64,000 nt of DNA from Streptomyces marinisediminis (GTDB lineage Bacteria > Actinomycetota > Actinomycetes > Streptomycetales > Streptomycetaceae), in NCBI RefSeq assembly GCF_026262575.1, contig NZ_JAPKFL010000006.1, forward strand, positions 62,001-126,000, written 5' to 3'. The notes beneath the pieces are model-generated. The model was not told the origin of the DNA. It searched no databases and was given only the letters and a program-made list of their open reading frames with translations. A program made the position numbers and the translations under genes. Position 1 is the first letter of the stretch. Every line of letters begins with the position of its first letter. Of this stretch, positions 35,225 through 43,300 are shown one piece after another.

Positions 35225-35659
35225 GCCGTAACTCCTTGGTGGTGCGTTGTGTGGGGGTGGCCTGTCCGGAGCGGCCGAGGGAAAGTACGTGGCTTCTCGC
35301 GTCAGTGAAGGCGAGCGCAGGCCGAAGCGGAAGACGCTCCGTCGGCGGAGGCGGGGTTCGAACGCAGGGGCGGTGTGGGGAGTGCGCTTCCGGGGTCGGG
35401 GTTCCGGACGCGGCTGTCTCCCCCCTCGGGCTCAGCGCAGCAATCCGGTCCGGCGCCGACGACTCTTTCTGTGGATATCTGGCGGTATACCTGCGAAGGG
35501 CCGGGGATGCGAACTACGGTTCGTAACAGCTTCATCACAAGCTTGGCCGCCAGGGGAGTGCTGGGGAGTGGACGGGGCGGGATGGGTTCCGCGTCGTTCC
35601 ACGCTTGTTCCACACCTTCCACGGGCGGGACCAACGGCCAGCACGGAGGGGAACACCGC
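35225..35659. promoter_or_regulatory. Divergent promoter region of the lanthipeptide operon and XRE gene
   Basis: No gene. It separates the leftward lanthipeptide operon from the rightward XRE regulator. At 35607-35639 lies the second copy of the element starting GTTCCACACCTTCCACGG, also found at 17467-17498, with an additional CGTTCCACG half at 35595. It sits 20 bases before the XRE start and is a good candidate operator for that protein. Confidence 0.55.
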
Positions 35660-36502
35660 ATGCCGCAACGTCGCGTCGTCACGGGCCGGAGCCAGGAGCC
35701 ACGCCAGCGGTTCGCCGAGGAGCTGCGGAGACTGCGGTCGCAGCAGGGCATCACCCTGCGGCAACTCGGAGAGCGGATGGGCTGGGACTGGTCGCTGTTC
35801 GGCAAGATGGAGAAGGGCGACACCATCGGCAGCCCCGAGGTCGCCGAAGCGCTGGACGACTTCTACGGCACCCCGGGCCTGCTCCTGGCCATGTGGGAGC
35901 TGGCCGCCGGCGACAAGACGCAGTTCCGCGAACGCTACCGGCGCTACATGACGCTGGAGGCCGAAGCGGTGAGCCTGTGGCACTTCGCGGTGAGCGTGCT
36001 GCCGGGGCTGTTGCAGACGCCGGGGTACGCGCGGGAAGTGCTGTCAGCGGGTGGCTTGAAGCGTCCTGAGCTGGACCAACAGGTCGAGGCCCGGATGGGC
36101 CGACGCGAACTGCTGGAGGGTGACGACGCCCCACCGTTCCGGACCATCCTGTCGGAAGCGGTGCTGCGCACGCCGCTGAGCGACCAGGGGGAGTGGCGCG
36201 AGCAGTTGCAGCATGTCGCTGAGGTGGCAGAACGGCCGAACGTGACGTTGCATGTACTGCCCTTGGCAGCGGGTATGCACGGGCTCGACAGCACGACTCT
36301 CATGTTCCTGCGGCTCGTGGACGGGCGTACCGTTGCGTACACGGAGAACGCACATCGAGGCGAACTGATCGAGGCGAACGCACCGGTCGAGCGCTTGCAG
36401 CGAGCGTACGATGCGATGCGCGACCTGGCGATGTCTCCGACCGCGTCGCTGAAGTTCGTCCTGGCCATCTTGGAGGAAGTACCGTGCGAACCGTCGACCT
36501 GA
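35660..36502 (+). CDS. XRE-type helix-turn-helix regulator with DUF5753 domain
   Basis: 280 residues from the ATG at 35660, behind GGAGGGG. The N-terminal HTH (about 18-75) reads LRSQQGITLRQLGERMGWDWSLFGKMEKG. The C-terminal part (about 100-275; SVLPGLLQTPGYAREVL, then HVLPLAAGMHGL) is the DUF5753 domain of streptomycete WhiJ-like proteins, always partnered by a DUF397 protein, as here. The DUF397 gene overlaps its end. Such pairs act as development- or antibiotic-linked regulators and have been likened to toxin-antitoxin units. It is divergent from the lanthipeptide operon and may control it, but these pairs are so common in the genus that the link is only suggestive. Confidence 0.9.
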   Translation: MPQRRVVTGRSQEPRQRFAEELRRLRSQQGITLRQLGERMGWDWSLFGKMEKGDTIGSPEVAEALDDFYGTPGLLLAMWELAAGDKTQFRERYRRYMTLEAEAVSLWHFAVSVLPGLLQTPGYAREVLSAGGLKRPELDQQVEARMGRRELLEGDDAPPFRTILSEAVLRTPLSDQGEWREQLQHVAEVAERPNVTLHVLPLAAGMHGLDSTTLMFLRLVDGRTVAYTENAHRGELIEANAPVERLQRAYDAMRDLAMSPTASLKFVLAILEEVPCEPST

Positions 36503-36693
36503 GTGCCGCTACGTGGCGCAAGAGCTCTTACAGCAACTCGGACGGTGGCGAGTGCGTTGAGGTCTCTGACGACTTCGCCGCTGTTGTCCCCGTGCGGGAC
36601 AGCAAGGCGCCGCATGGCCCCGTACTCGCCTTCCCCGTGAGCGGCTGGACGTCGTTCGTCGGAGGGGTGAAGAACGGACAGCTCACGGCCTGA
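36484..36693 (+). CDS. DUF397 protein
   Basis: 69 residues, GTG start within the last codons of the XRE gene (19-base overlap). The conserved opening LSAATWRKSSYSNSDGGECVEV and the VPVRDSKAP segment are the DUF397 signature. These small proteins bind or counteract the XRE-DUF5753 partner encoded directly upstream. Its stop is just before the hairpin at 36706-36743 and it is convergent with pglX. Confidence 0.92.
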   Translation: MRTVDLSAATWRKSSYSNSDGGECVEVSDDFAAVVPVRDSKAPHGPVLAFPVSGWTSFVGGVKNGQLTA

Positions 36694-36705
36694 GCCACGT
36701 GCACG

Positions 36706-36743
36706 CAACGGCTCCTGCGATCAGTGGATCGCAGGAGCCGTTG
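36706..36743. repeat. Hairpin repeat, copy 2 (terminator-like), between DUF397 and pglX
   Basis: A perfect 17-base stem (CAACGGCTCCTGCGATC) with loop AGTG. The arms are shared with the hairpin at 26767-26810. It lies 15 bases after the pglX stop and 12 bases after the DUF397 stop, so it can terminate both. A second outer pairing (GCACGCAAC with GTTGCGTGC) is possible. Confidence 0.8.
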
Positions 36744-36758
36744 ACGTTGCGTGCGGGA

Positions 36759-39700
36759 CTACTTCTTCGCCGCGCGGCGGCCTCGCGTCGCAGCGGGCGG
36801 GCGCCAGGCGCGCAGATCGTCGTCGGTGAGGCCGTGCTCGCCCTGCACCATCTGCCGGTCACCCCGGAAGAACGCGGCCGGGGAGGAGCTGAAGGCCGCG
36901 TCGAACTCGTTGTGCCACTGATCCAGCCAGGGCTGGAGCTCCAGCAGTCCGGCGAGGAAGGGCGTCAGCTCCTCGGCGGTCAGCGCTTCGTGCGTGGCGA
37001 TGTAGGTGTCGAGGGCGTACGCCTGCTCCTGGTGATCCCACCCGGCCCAGCCGTAGAGCTGCGGCGTCGCAACGTTGGTCTGCCCGTAGGAGATGAACCG
37101 CTCCTTGGGCACGTCCAGCTTGCCGCGTGCTCGCCAGTAGGAGGGCCGCAGGAAGTCGGCGGACGTGTACTTCGGCGGGACGGGGATGGTGTCACGGATC
37201 TTCCGCTTGGCCTGCTCGTCCGGGGCGGCGTCCTCCTGCCGCTGGAGGTCCCAGACGTGCTCCCAGTCGGCCCGCTTCTTGAGCCCGGACGGCTTGTACC
37301 GCAACGCGGCGAGGAACGGCACGTGCTCGTCGCTCATCAACTCCGCGACGACGGCAGGAAGCTCCTTACGCGGCGCGTAGATCTTCGCCACGGACACGAA
37401 GTCCTCGTCCTGCGACAGCGCATCAGTCAACCGCGACAGCGTGACCAGCGCAGGCATGCCGTTCTCGTCGAACCAGTGCTCCCGCGCCTCGATCCGATCC
37501 AACAGCCAGGCGCGCAGCGCCTTCTCCTGAAGCGAGTCCCACCCTTCGGTAGCCCACCGCCGCTTGTACTCCGGCCGCTCGATCATCCCGATGGCACGCG
37601 ACGACTCGATGGCGTCAATCCGCTTCTGCACAACCTCGCGGTATGCGGCTGGCCAGTGTTCCGGAATCTCGGTGATCGGCGTAGAGCCATGCCGCTTGAA
37701 CCACTCGTCGCTGGCTTCTCCAGCCGTGGCGCGTCGGGCGAGTACAATTTCAAAAGCTCGTTCACCGAGTGAAATGTTAGGGATTTCAGGCGATTTTGGA
37801 TTTTCGGAAACTCTTAGGTCTTGCGGGTGTAGGTTGTAGAGGTGGTAGACGTGCCAGTCCAACTCTTCCTGCAATGCGATGAGTCTTGTGCGGTTGCAGT
37901 GCCAAGCCTCACGCGCCTGACGGAGATTAGCTGATGAGGCAGGTGCAGTTGCAATGGTCGAGGCGTCGTCAGCGGTTAGCTGGGCTAGGTTATCCAGTTC
38001 TGTGGCGAGAGATTTTGGGTTGGCGCCCGGCAAAGGAAGGCGCATCATCGGCGTGGCATTGAATTGGAAGCGTTCAGACCAGGGTTGCGCGCTTACCCTT
38101 GCGCCATCGCTTCCGACAGGATCTCCGCCATTTCCGTAGTTCACCTGCTTCATCCAGAAGCACACGGTTGATGAATTCAGGAGCGCCCAAATGTTTCGGT
38201 AATCCTGGTCTGAGCAATCATCCTTGAGAATGATTACGGGTGCTGAGTGCTTGAATACGCTGCCCTTGCGGGCCAAGGCGAAGTGATTGTGTGATGCGAC
38301 GAACGCGAAGGGAATCGAGAGCCTAGCGCGGTACCGCTCCCTAAAAAACATTGAGTATTCGAACCAGGTAAGGTTTCGTTCTTGCTGATTCTTGCCGAAG
38401 GCTGACCGCTGCCTCAGTAGAGTCTTGTTGGGCCACAAGGCTTGATCGACTTCGCGGTTCGTCGCCGCTTTGAGTGAATCTCCAGAATAGGGCCAGATTG
38501 TTGCAGTGGTCCCATTGATTCGAAGGTCGCGAACTTCGGTCCCTTCAATCAAAGGGCGGTGAAAGCTTTTGGAGATGCCGCGCCGGTTGAGGAATCCGGA
38601 GCCAACTAGATATGCGCTGTCCTCTCTTGTGACGGCTCCAGCTCCAATGTCATGAATCAGTGAGGAGAGAGTTGTGGTGGAGGCCATTTCCAGGGTCTCA
38701 ACCAGCTCAAGGCCCCCATCAGTCAAAATCCATGGTTGGGCCCCGAAGTAGCGTTCCCGCTCTAGATCGTCTACGGAAATCCATGAGTTAGCTGACCCAG
38801 GGTTATCGACCTGCCGCACAATTGCACGCCACACAAAGCCATCTTCGCCACGCTTTGGCGCGGCAGGTTCGCCTTGGACGCTACGAACGGTGCGGATCGT
38901 TGCTGAGCGGGTGCTGCCCGAGCGGCGTGTGCCGATGAGAATAACAGTCGGCGTCCCGTGCCCTGGGATATAAGCGCCGGAAGTGTCGATGACCTCCGTC
39001 AATTCCACTTTGTCGCGGAAGAAGGACTCGATCAGCTTCGTTCCGAACTCGCGCTTCATGAACGAGTTCGCGGTGATCTGGCCCACCATGCCGTAGCCGC
39101 TGCCTTCAGCGTCTCCTCGGCAGGCGAGTTCGAAGAACCGTTGGGCGAACGGCACCGACAACGCGTACGTGCCACCACAGGCGTCGTACAGCTCCCGGTA
39201 CAGCGCGTTGAGCTTTTTGTCCTTCACCGTGATGTACGGCGGGTTCCCCACCACCACGTGGTACCGGCCCGGTTCCAGGATGCCGGGGTGCTCGTGGATG
39301 TCCTCGGGGGCGTACTTGAAGTCGGCCAGTTCGTCGCCGTCGCCGCCTCCACCGAGGAGGTCCGCCTCCGCGAACAGGGCGTCCTGCCGGTGCTTGATCA
39401 GGGAGTCGCCCACCGCGAGGTGCATCGGCCACGCGTACCGGTTGGCCTCGGCCATCGTCCGGACGCCGCTCGCCGCCATCGCGGCGACCAGCAGCCGGAA
39501 GCGGGCGATGGCCACGGCGAAGGGGTTGATGTCGACGCCGTGGACGGAGTCCAGCGCGGCCCGTACGCGCTCGTGCACGTCACGGCCGGGCTGGCCCTCG
39601 CCCCACAGCCGCAGCAGGCGCCGGAACGCGCCCAGTACGAAGTGCCCCGACCCGCAGGTGGGGTCGATCATCTTCAGTTCCTCGTAGCCGAACTCGCGGA

Positions 39701-40382
39701 CCGCCGGGTCCATCGTCCGGTCGAGGATGAACTCCTCCACGAACTCCGGGGTCTGGAGCAGCGCGTACGTCTTGCGGGCGGCTTCGCTCAGGTCCTGGTA
39801 GAGATCGCCCAGGAAGCGCGTGTCCCACCCTTCCGTGCCGTCCTCGTTGAGCCGGTCCGTGAAGTCGTGGACGAGGGTCCCCGACTCGTCGCGCTCGCGC
39901 CAGAAGTCCACCAGGTCCCGGGCGCCGTCGTGGGAGAGGGGGATCTGGTAGAGCGGGTTGTGGCGGCGGTCGAAGAGGAGGCGTCCGGCCTGCCCCGCGC
40001 CCAGTTCGTCGAAGGCGTGCTCCAGCCAGCCCCGGTACGTCGGGTCGTCCGACGTGGCGACGTAGTCCTCGAAGCGGGCCAGCGCCACGTCGAGGCGGTC
40101 CGTCTCCGGAGCCGTCAGGTAGGGCTCCGGGATCAGCTCGTTGTCCTCGCAGAAGCGGACGAAGACCGTGCCGAGGACCCAGGCCACCGCGACCTGTGTG
40201 ACGCGCTCGTCCAGCCAGGAGTTCCACGTCGCCGCCGTGCGGCCGAGCGTGCGGGCCTGGTCGTACTCGGCGCGGAGCTTCGCACCCACCTCCGGCAGCT
40301 CCCTCACCTGCTGCCCGAGATCCGCCTCGACCGCCTTGACCTGCCTCTTCAGGTCCTCCAGCAACGCCTTGCGGTCGATCAC
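36759..40382 (-). CDS. pglX: PglX, BREX type 2 DNA adenine methyltransferase
   Basis: 1207 residues, GTG start overlapping the pglW stop (GTGA). SAM motif I is IDPTCGSGHFVLGAF near residue 241 and the N6-adenine catalytic motif NPPY near 380. Both are intact. In BREX-2, PglX methylates host or phage DNA at a specific site and, with PglW, PglY and PglZ, limits phage growth. The region about 37740-38990 (residues about 464-881) is near 50% GC by eye with codons such as ATT, TTT and AAA, in contrast to the 70%-plus flanks. It covers the presumed target-recognition part, suggesting replacement by transfer. No frameshift was found. The partner pglY lies beyond a 34-kb insertion on the same strand. 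Confidence 0.95.
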   Translation of the reverse strand: MIDRKALLEDLKRQVKAVEADLGQQVRELPEVGAKLRAEYDQARTLGRTAATWNSWLDERVTQVAVAWVLGTVFVRFCEDNELIPEPYLTAPETDRLDVALARFEDYVATSDDPTYRGWLEHAFDELGAGQAGRLLFDRRHNPLYQIPLSHDGARDLVDFWRERDESGTLVHDFTDRLNEDGTEGWDTRFLGDLYQDLSEAARKTYALLQTPEFVEEFILDRTMDPAVREFGYEELKMIDPTCGSGHFVLGAFRRLLRLWGEGQPGRDVHERVRAALDSVHGVDINPFAVAIARFRLLVAAMAASGVRTMAEANRYAWPMHLAVGDSLIKHRQDALFAEADLLGGGGDGDELADFKYAPEDIHEHPGILEPGRYHVVVGNPPYITVKDKKLNALYRELYDACGGTYALSVPFAQRFFELACRGDAEGSGYGMVGQITANSFMKREFGTKLIESFFRDKVELTEVIDTSGAYIPGHGTPTVILIGTRRSGSTRSATIRTVRSVQGEPAAPKRGEDGFVWRAIVRQVDNPGSANSWISVDDLERERYFGAQPWILTDGGLELVETLEMASTTTLSSLIHDIGAGAVTREDSAYLVGSGFLNRRGISKSFHRPLIEGTEVRDLRINGTTATIWPYSGDSLKAATNREVDQALWPNKTLLRQRSAFGKNQQERNLTWFEYSMFFRERYRARLSIPFAFVASHNHFALARKGSVFKHSAPVIILKDDCSDQDYRNIWALLNSSTVCFWMKQVNYGNGGDPVGSDGARVSAQPWSERFQFNATPMMRLPLPGANPKSLATELDNLAQLTADDASTIATAPASSANLRQAREAWHCNRTRLIALQEELDWHVYHLYNLHPQDLRVSENPKSPEIPNISLGERAFEIVLARRATAGEASDEWFKRHGSTPITEIPEHWPAAYREVVQKRIDAIESSRAIGMIERPEYKRRWATEGWDSLQEKALRAWLLDRIEAREHWFDENGMPALVTLSRLTDALSQDEDFVSVAKIYAPRKELPAVVAELMSDEHVPFLAALRYKPSGLKKRADWEHVWDLQRQEDAAPDEQAKRKIRDTIPVPPKYTSADFLRPSYWRARGKLDVPKERFISYGQTNVATPQLYGWAGWDHQEQAYALDTYIATHEALTAEELTPFLAGLLELQPWLDQWHNEFDAAFSSSPAAFFRGDRQMVQGEHGLTDDDLRAWRPPAATRGRRAAKK

Positions 40383-43300
40383 GTGGCCACTCCCTCGGTT
40401 CCCTGGGCTTCGACGCCCTGCTCGCCGGACCGGTGGGCGTTGTTGACCCACGCGTCCGGAAGTTCGATCCACTCGCCCAGCCCGGCCTGGTGCGCCACCG
40501 CGACCTGGCCCAGCTTCGGCTCCCGCGCCGGGTCGGGCTGCGGCACCAGCAGCCACAGCCCGCGACCGCCCCGCCGGGCGGCCTCCGCCAGCCGGTCCAG
40601 CACGCCCATCGCGTCGTAGCGCGCGAACACCGCCGCCTCCGTCAGCAGGACCGGGCCGGGGCCGGCCGCGCTCCCGGCGTTCCCGTCACCGCCGGTCAGC
40701 AGCGCGCGCACCTGCGGCTCCACCGCGCCCCAGGCCGTGCGCGCGTACTCGGCGAACTTCACCGCGCCGCGGGAGCCGGGCTCGGCGGCGTCCGCCTTGA
40801 GCAGCGTCTCCCACGTCGGCTTGGTGCCCGGCGGCACGAGCCCGCGCAGCGCCGTGAGGAACAGTTCCGTGACGGAGACGACCTGCGCGTTCGTCCGGTC
40901 CGCGCGGGCGAGCTGCCGCGCCGCCGCGTGGAAGCTGTCCTGGTGGACGGTGAGCACCCGGTAGCCGTCGCGGCGGGCGGAGGCCGTCAGCCGCTCCTCC
41001 GCGCGCACGGCGCCCGCCAGCGACGGGTCGTCGGCGTACCGGGTCACGGCGCCGACGCCGGTGGACCGGCGCCAGGCGTCCGTCGTCAGGTAGCTCGACG
41101 CGGTGTCCGGGCGGGCGGGCAGGTAGCGCGAGGTGCCGGTGTCCTCGCGGGTGGCCAGCTTCAGGTCGAAGCCGGCCTCGCGCAGCGCCTTGGTGAGCGG
41201 GCCGCCGGTGGGCAGCTCGTGGGTCGTGCCGCCGCGCGGGTGGGGGACGACGAGCTCGGGGAAGCGGGCCCGTACCCGCTCGTGGATCTCGGTCGCGGTC
41301 ACGCCGGGCTGTCGTTCCTCCGGGACGCCGGGGTTCGGCCGGACCAAGCCGGCCTGGGTGAGCCGCAGGGCGCGCACCAGCGGCAGGTCGCGCGGGTAGA
41401 TCTCCAGCCGGGGGGTGGCCGCCGCGTTGGCGGAGGCCGCCGCCGCCAGCTCGACCAGGCGGCGTTCGTCCCACTCCACCGCACCGGGCGGCGGGGTGAG
41501 CGCGCCCAGCTCGCCGAGCACCGTCGTCGCCGTCGGCAGGGTGTCCAGGCGGGCCAGGCGGTCGGCCGTCCGGCCCAGCCGCGTCGCGTAGTCCAGCAGT
41601 CCGGGGGCCGTCGGGGTGTCGGGGGCGTCGTCCTCGCGGACGTCCAGCGCGAGCAGACCCGCGCCCAGCTCCTCCTGCGTCGCCCTGCGGTTCGGCTGGT
41701 GCTGGAACTCCGCCTCGGCGGGCTCCAGTTGCTCCACCTCCACGACGGCGCGGACGGCGGCCAGGGCCAGCGCGCGGCGCTGCCCGCGTTCGGCGAGCTG
41801 CGTGCCGCGCCGCACGGCGAGCGCGTCCGCGATCTCGACGGCGGAGGCGACCCGGCCCAGCCCCACGAGCAGGTCGGTGATCTCATCGCGCAGGGCCCGC
41901 ACCGCGGGGTCCTTCTTCCAGCGCTTGCGCTCCTCCTTGAGGAGCTGCGGGATGCGTCCGGCGGACAGGCCCAGCGCGTCGGCGACGTCCTTCTGCCTGG
42001 GCCAGACGCCGATGCCGGGCAGCTCCCCGTGCTCGTCGGGCAGCCGCAGCAGGAGGCGGACCGTCTCCACCTTGTTGTGGTTGGAGCGGTTGTTGTTCAG
42101 CGCGGGGACGAGCACGGTGGCCAGCGTGTCGAGGCTGACCGAGCGCAGCGCCTTGCCGCTCAGCCCGCCCGCGCCCGCACTCGTCGCGAGGGAACCGAGG
42201 ACGGCGGACTCCGCGCGGGTGAGCTGCGCCAGCTCCTCGCGGGCTTCCGCCCGGCCGCGCGGCGTCAGCGGGGAGAGCGGGGCCTCGCGCAGCCGCTCGC
42301 CCCACTCGCGCTGGCGGCGCTGCACCTCGCCGCGCGTCTTGGCGCCCAGGCCCGGCGCGTTGAGCAGCTTGCGGCGGCTGTAGTCGAGGAGTTCGCCGAC
42401 GGTGGTGATGCCCAGGCCGTAGAGGAAGGACTCGGCGGCGGGGGAGAGGCCGGAGGCCGACAGGTGCGTGTCCCGGGTGACGACGGCGGCGAGCCGTTCG
42501 CGCTCCTGCTCGGCGGTGAGCGGCTCGGCGTCCGCGATGGCGGCCGGGTGCCCGGCCGCCCGCCCGGCCGCCGGGTCGGCGTCGGCGGCTCCGGCGGCGT
42601 CGGCCCCGGCCCCGGCTCCGGCCGCGGTCCCCGGGGCCGTTCCGGCGGTGGACTCCGCCTCCGCGCGGCGCGAACGGTGGCTGGAGGGCACCGTCTGCGA
42701 GGCGTCCAGGAAGACGCGCTTCCACGCGTCCCGCATCGGCTTCAGCTCGGGGAAGCGCTGGGCGGCTTCCCGGTGCAGGGCCTTGCGGAAGAAGGCGAGC
42801 AGCCCGTCGCGCACCGGGGACTCGAAGGCGTCGGCGGCGATGACCGGGTGCGGGAACTCCTCGGCGTCCGTCATGTGCGGCGGCACCGAGCCGTCGCCCC
42901 ACCGGGGCAGCTCGCCCGAGGCCATCTCGTGCAGCGTCACGGCGACGGCGTAGCGCTCGGCGTGCGAGTCGTAGGCGGTGCGGGTCAGTCGCCCGATGAA
43001 CGGATCGAGGTAGCCCTCGGTACCCGCCTCGTAGTCCTTCGCCGGGTAGCCGGCCAGCGAGAAGTCGATGAGGACCAGCTCGCGGGTGCGGTTGGGGCGG
43101 ATGCGGACGGCGATGTTGTCCGGCTTGATGTCGCGGTGCCAGATGCTCTCGCCCTCCAGGAAGTCGACCGCGCCGAAGAGGTAGTCGCCGTAGGCTTCGA
43201 GCTGGTCCAGCCGGAGGCGGCCGCCCTCGCGCAACTGCCGGGCGACCGTCTCCTCGCGGTGCCGCGTGCGGGTGCCGGACGCCGTGGGCCCCTCGCCCTC

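Noticed and set aside
35340..35375. GGTTCGAAC considered as the T-arm of a tRNA
   Set aside because: The flanking bases do not form a T-stem and no acceptor or anticodon arms can be drawn.
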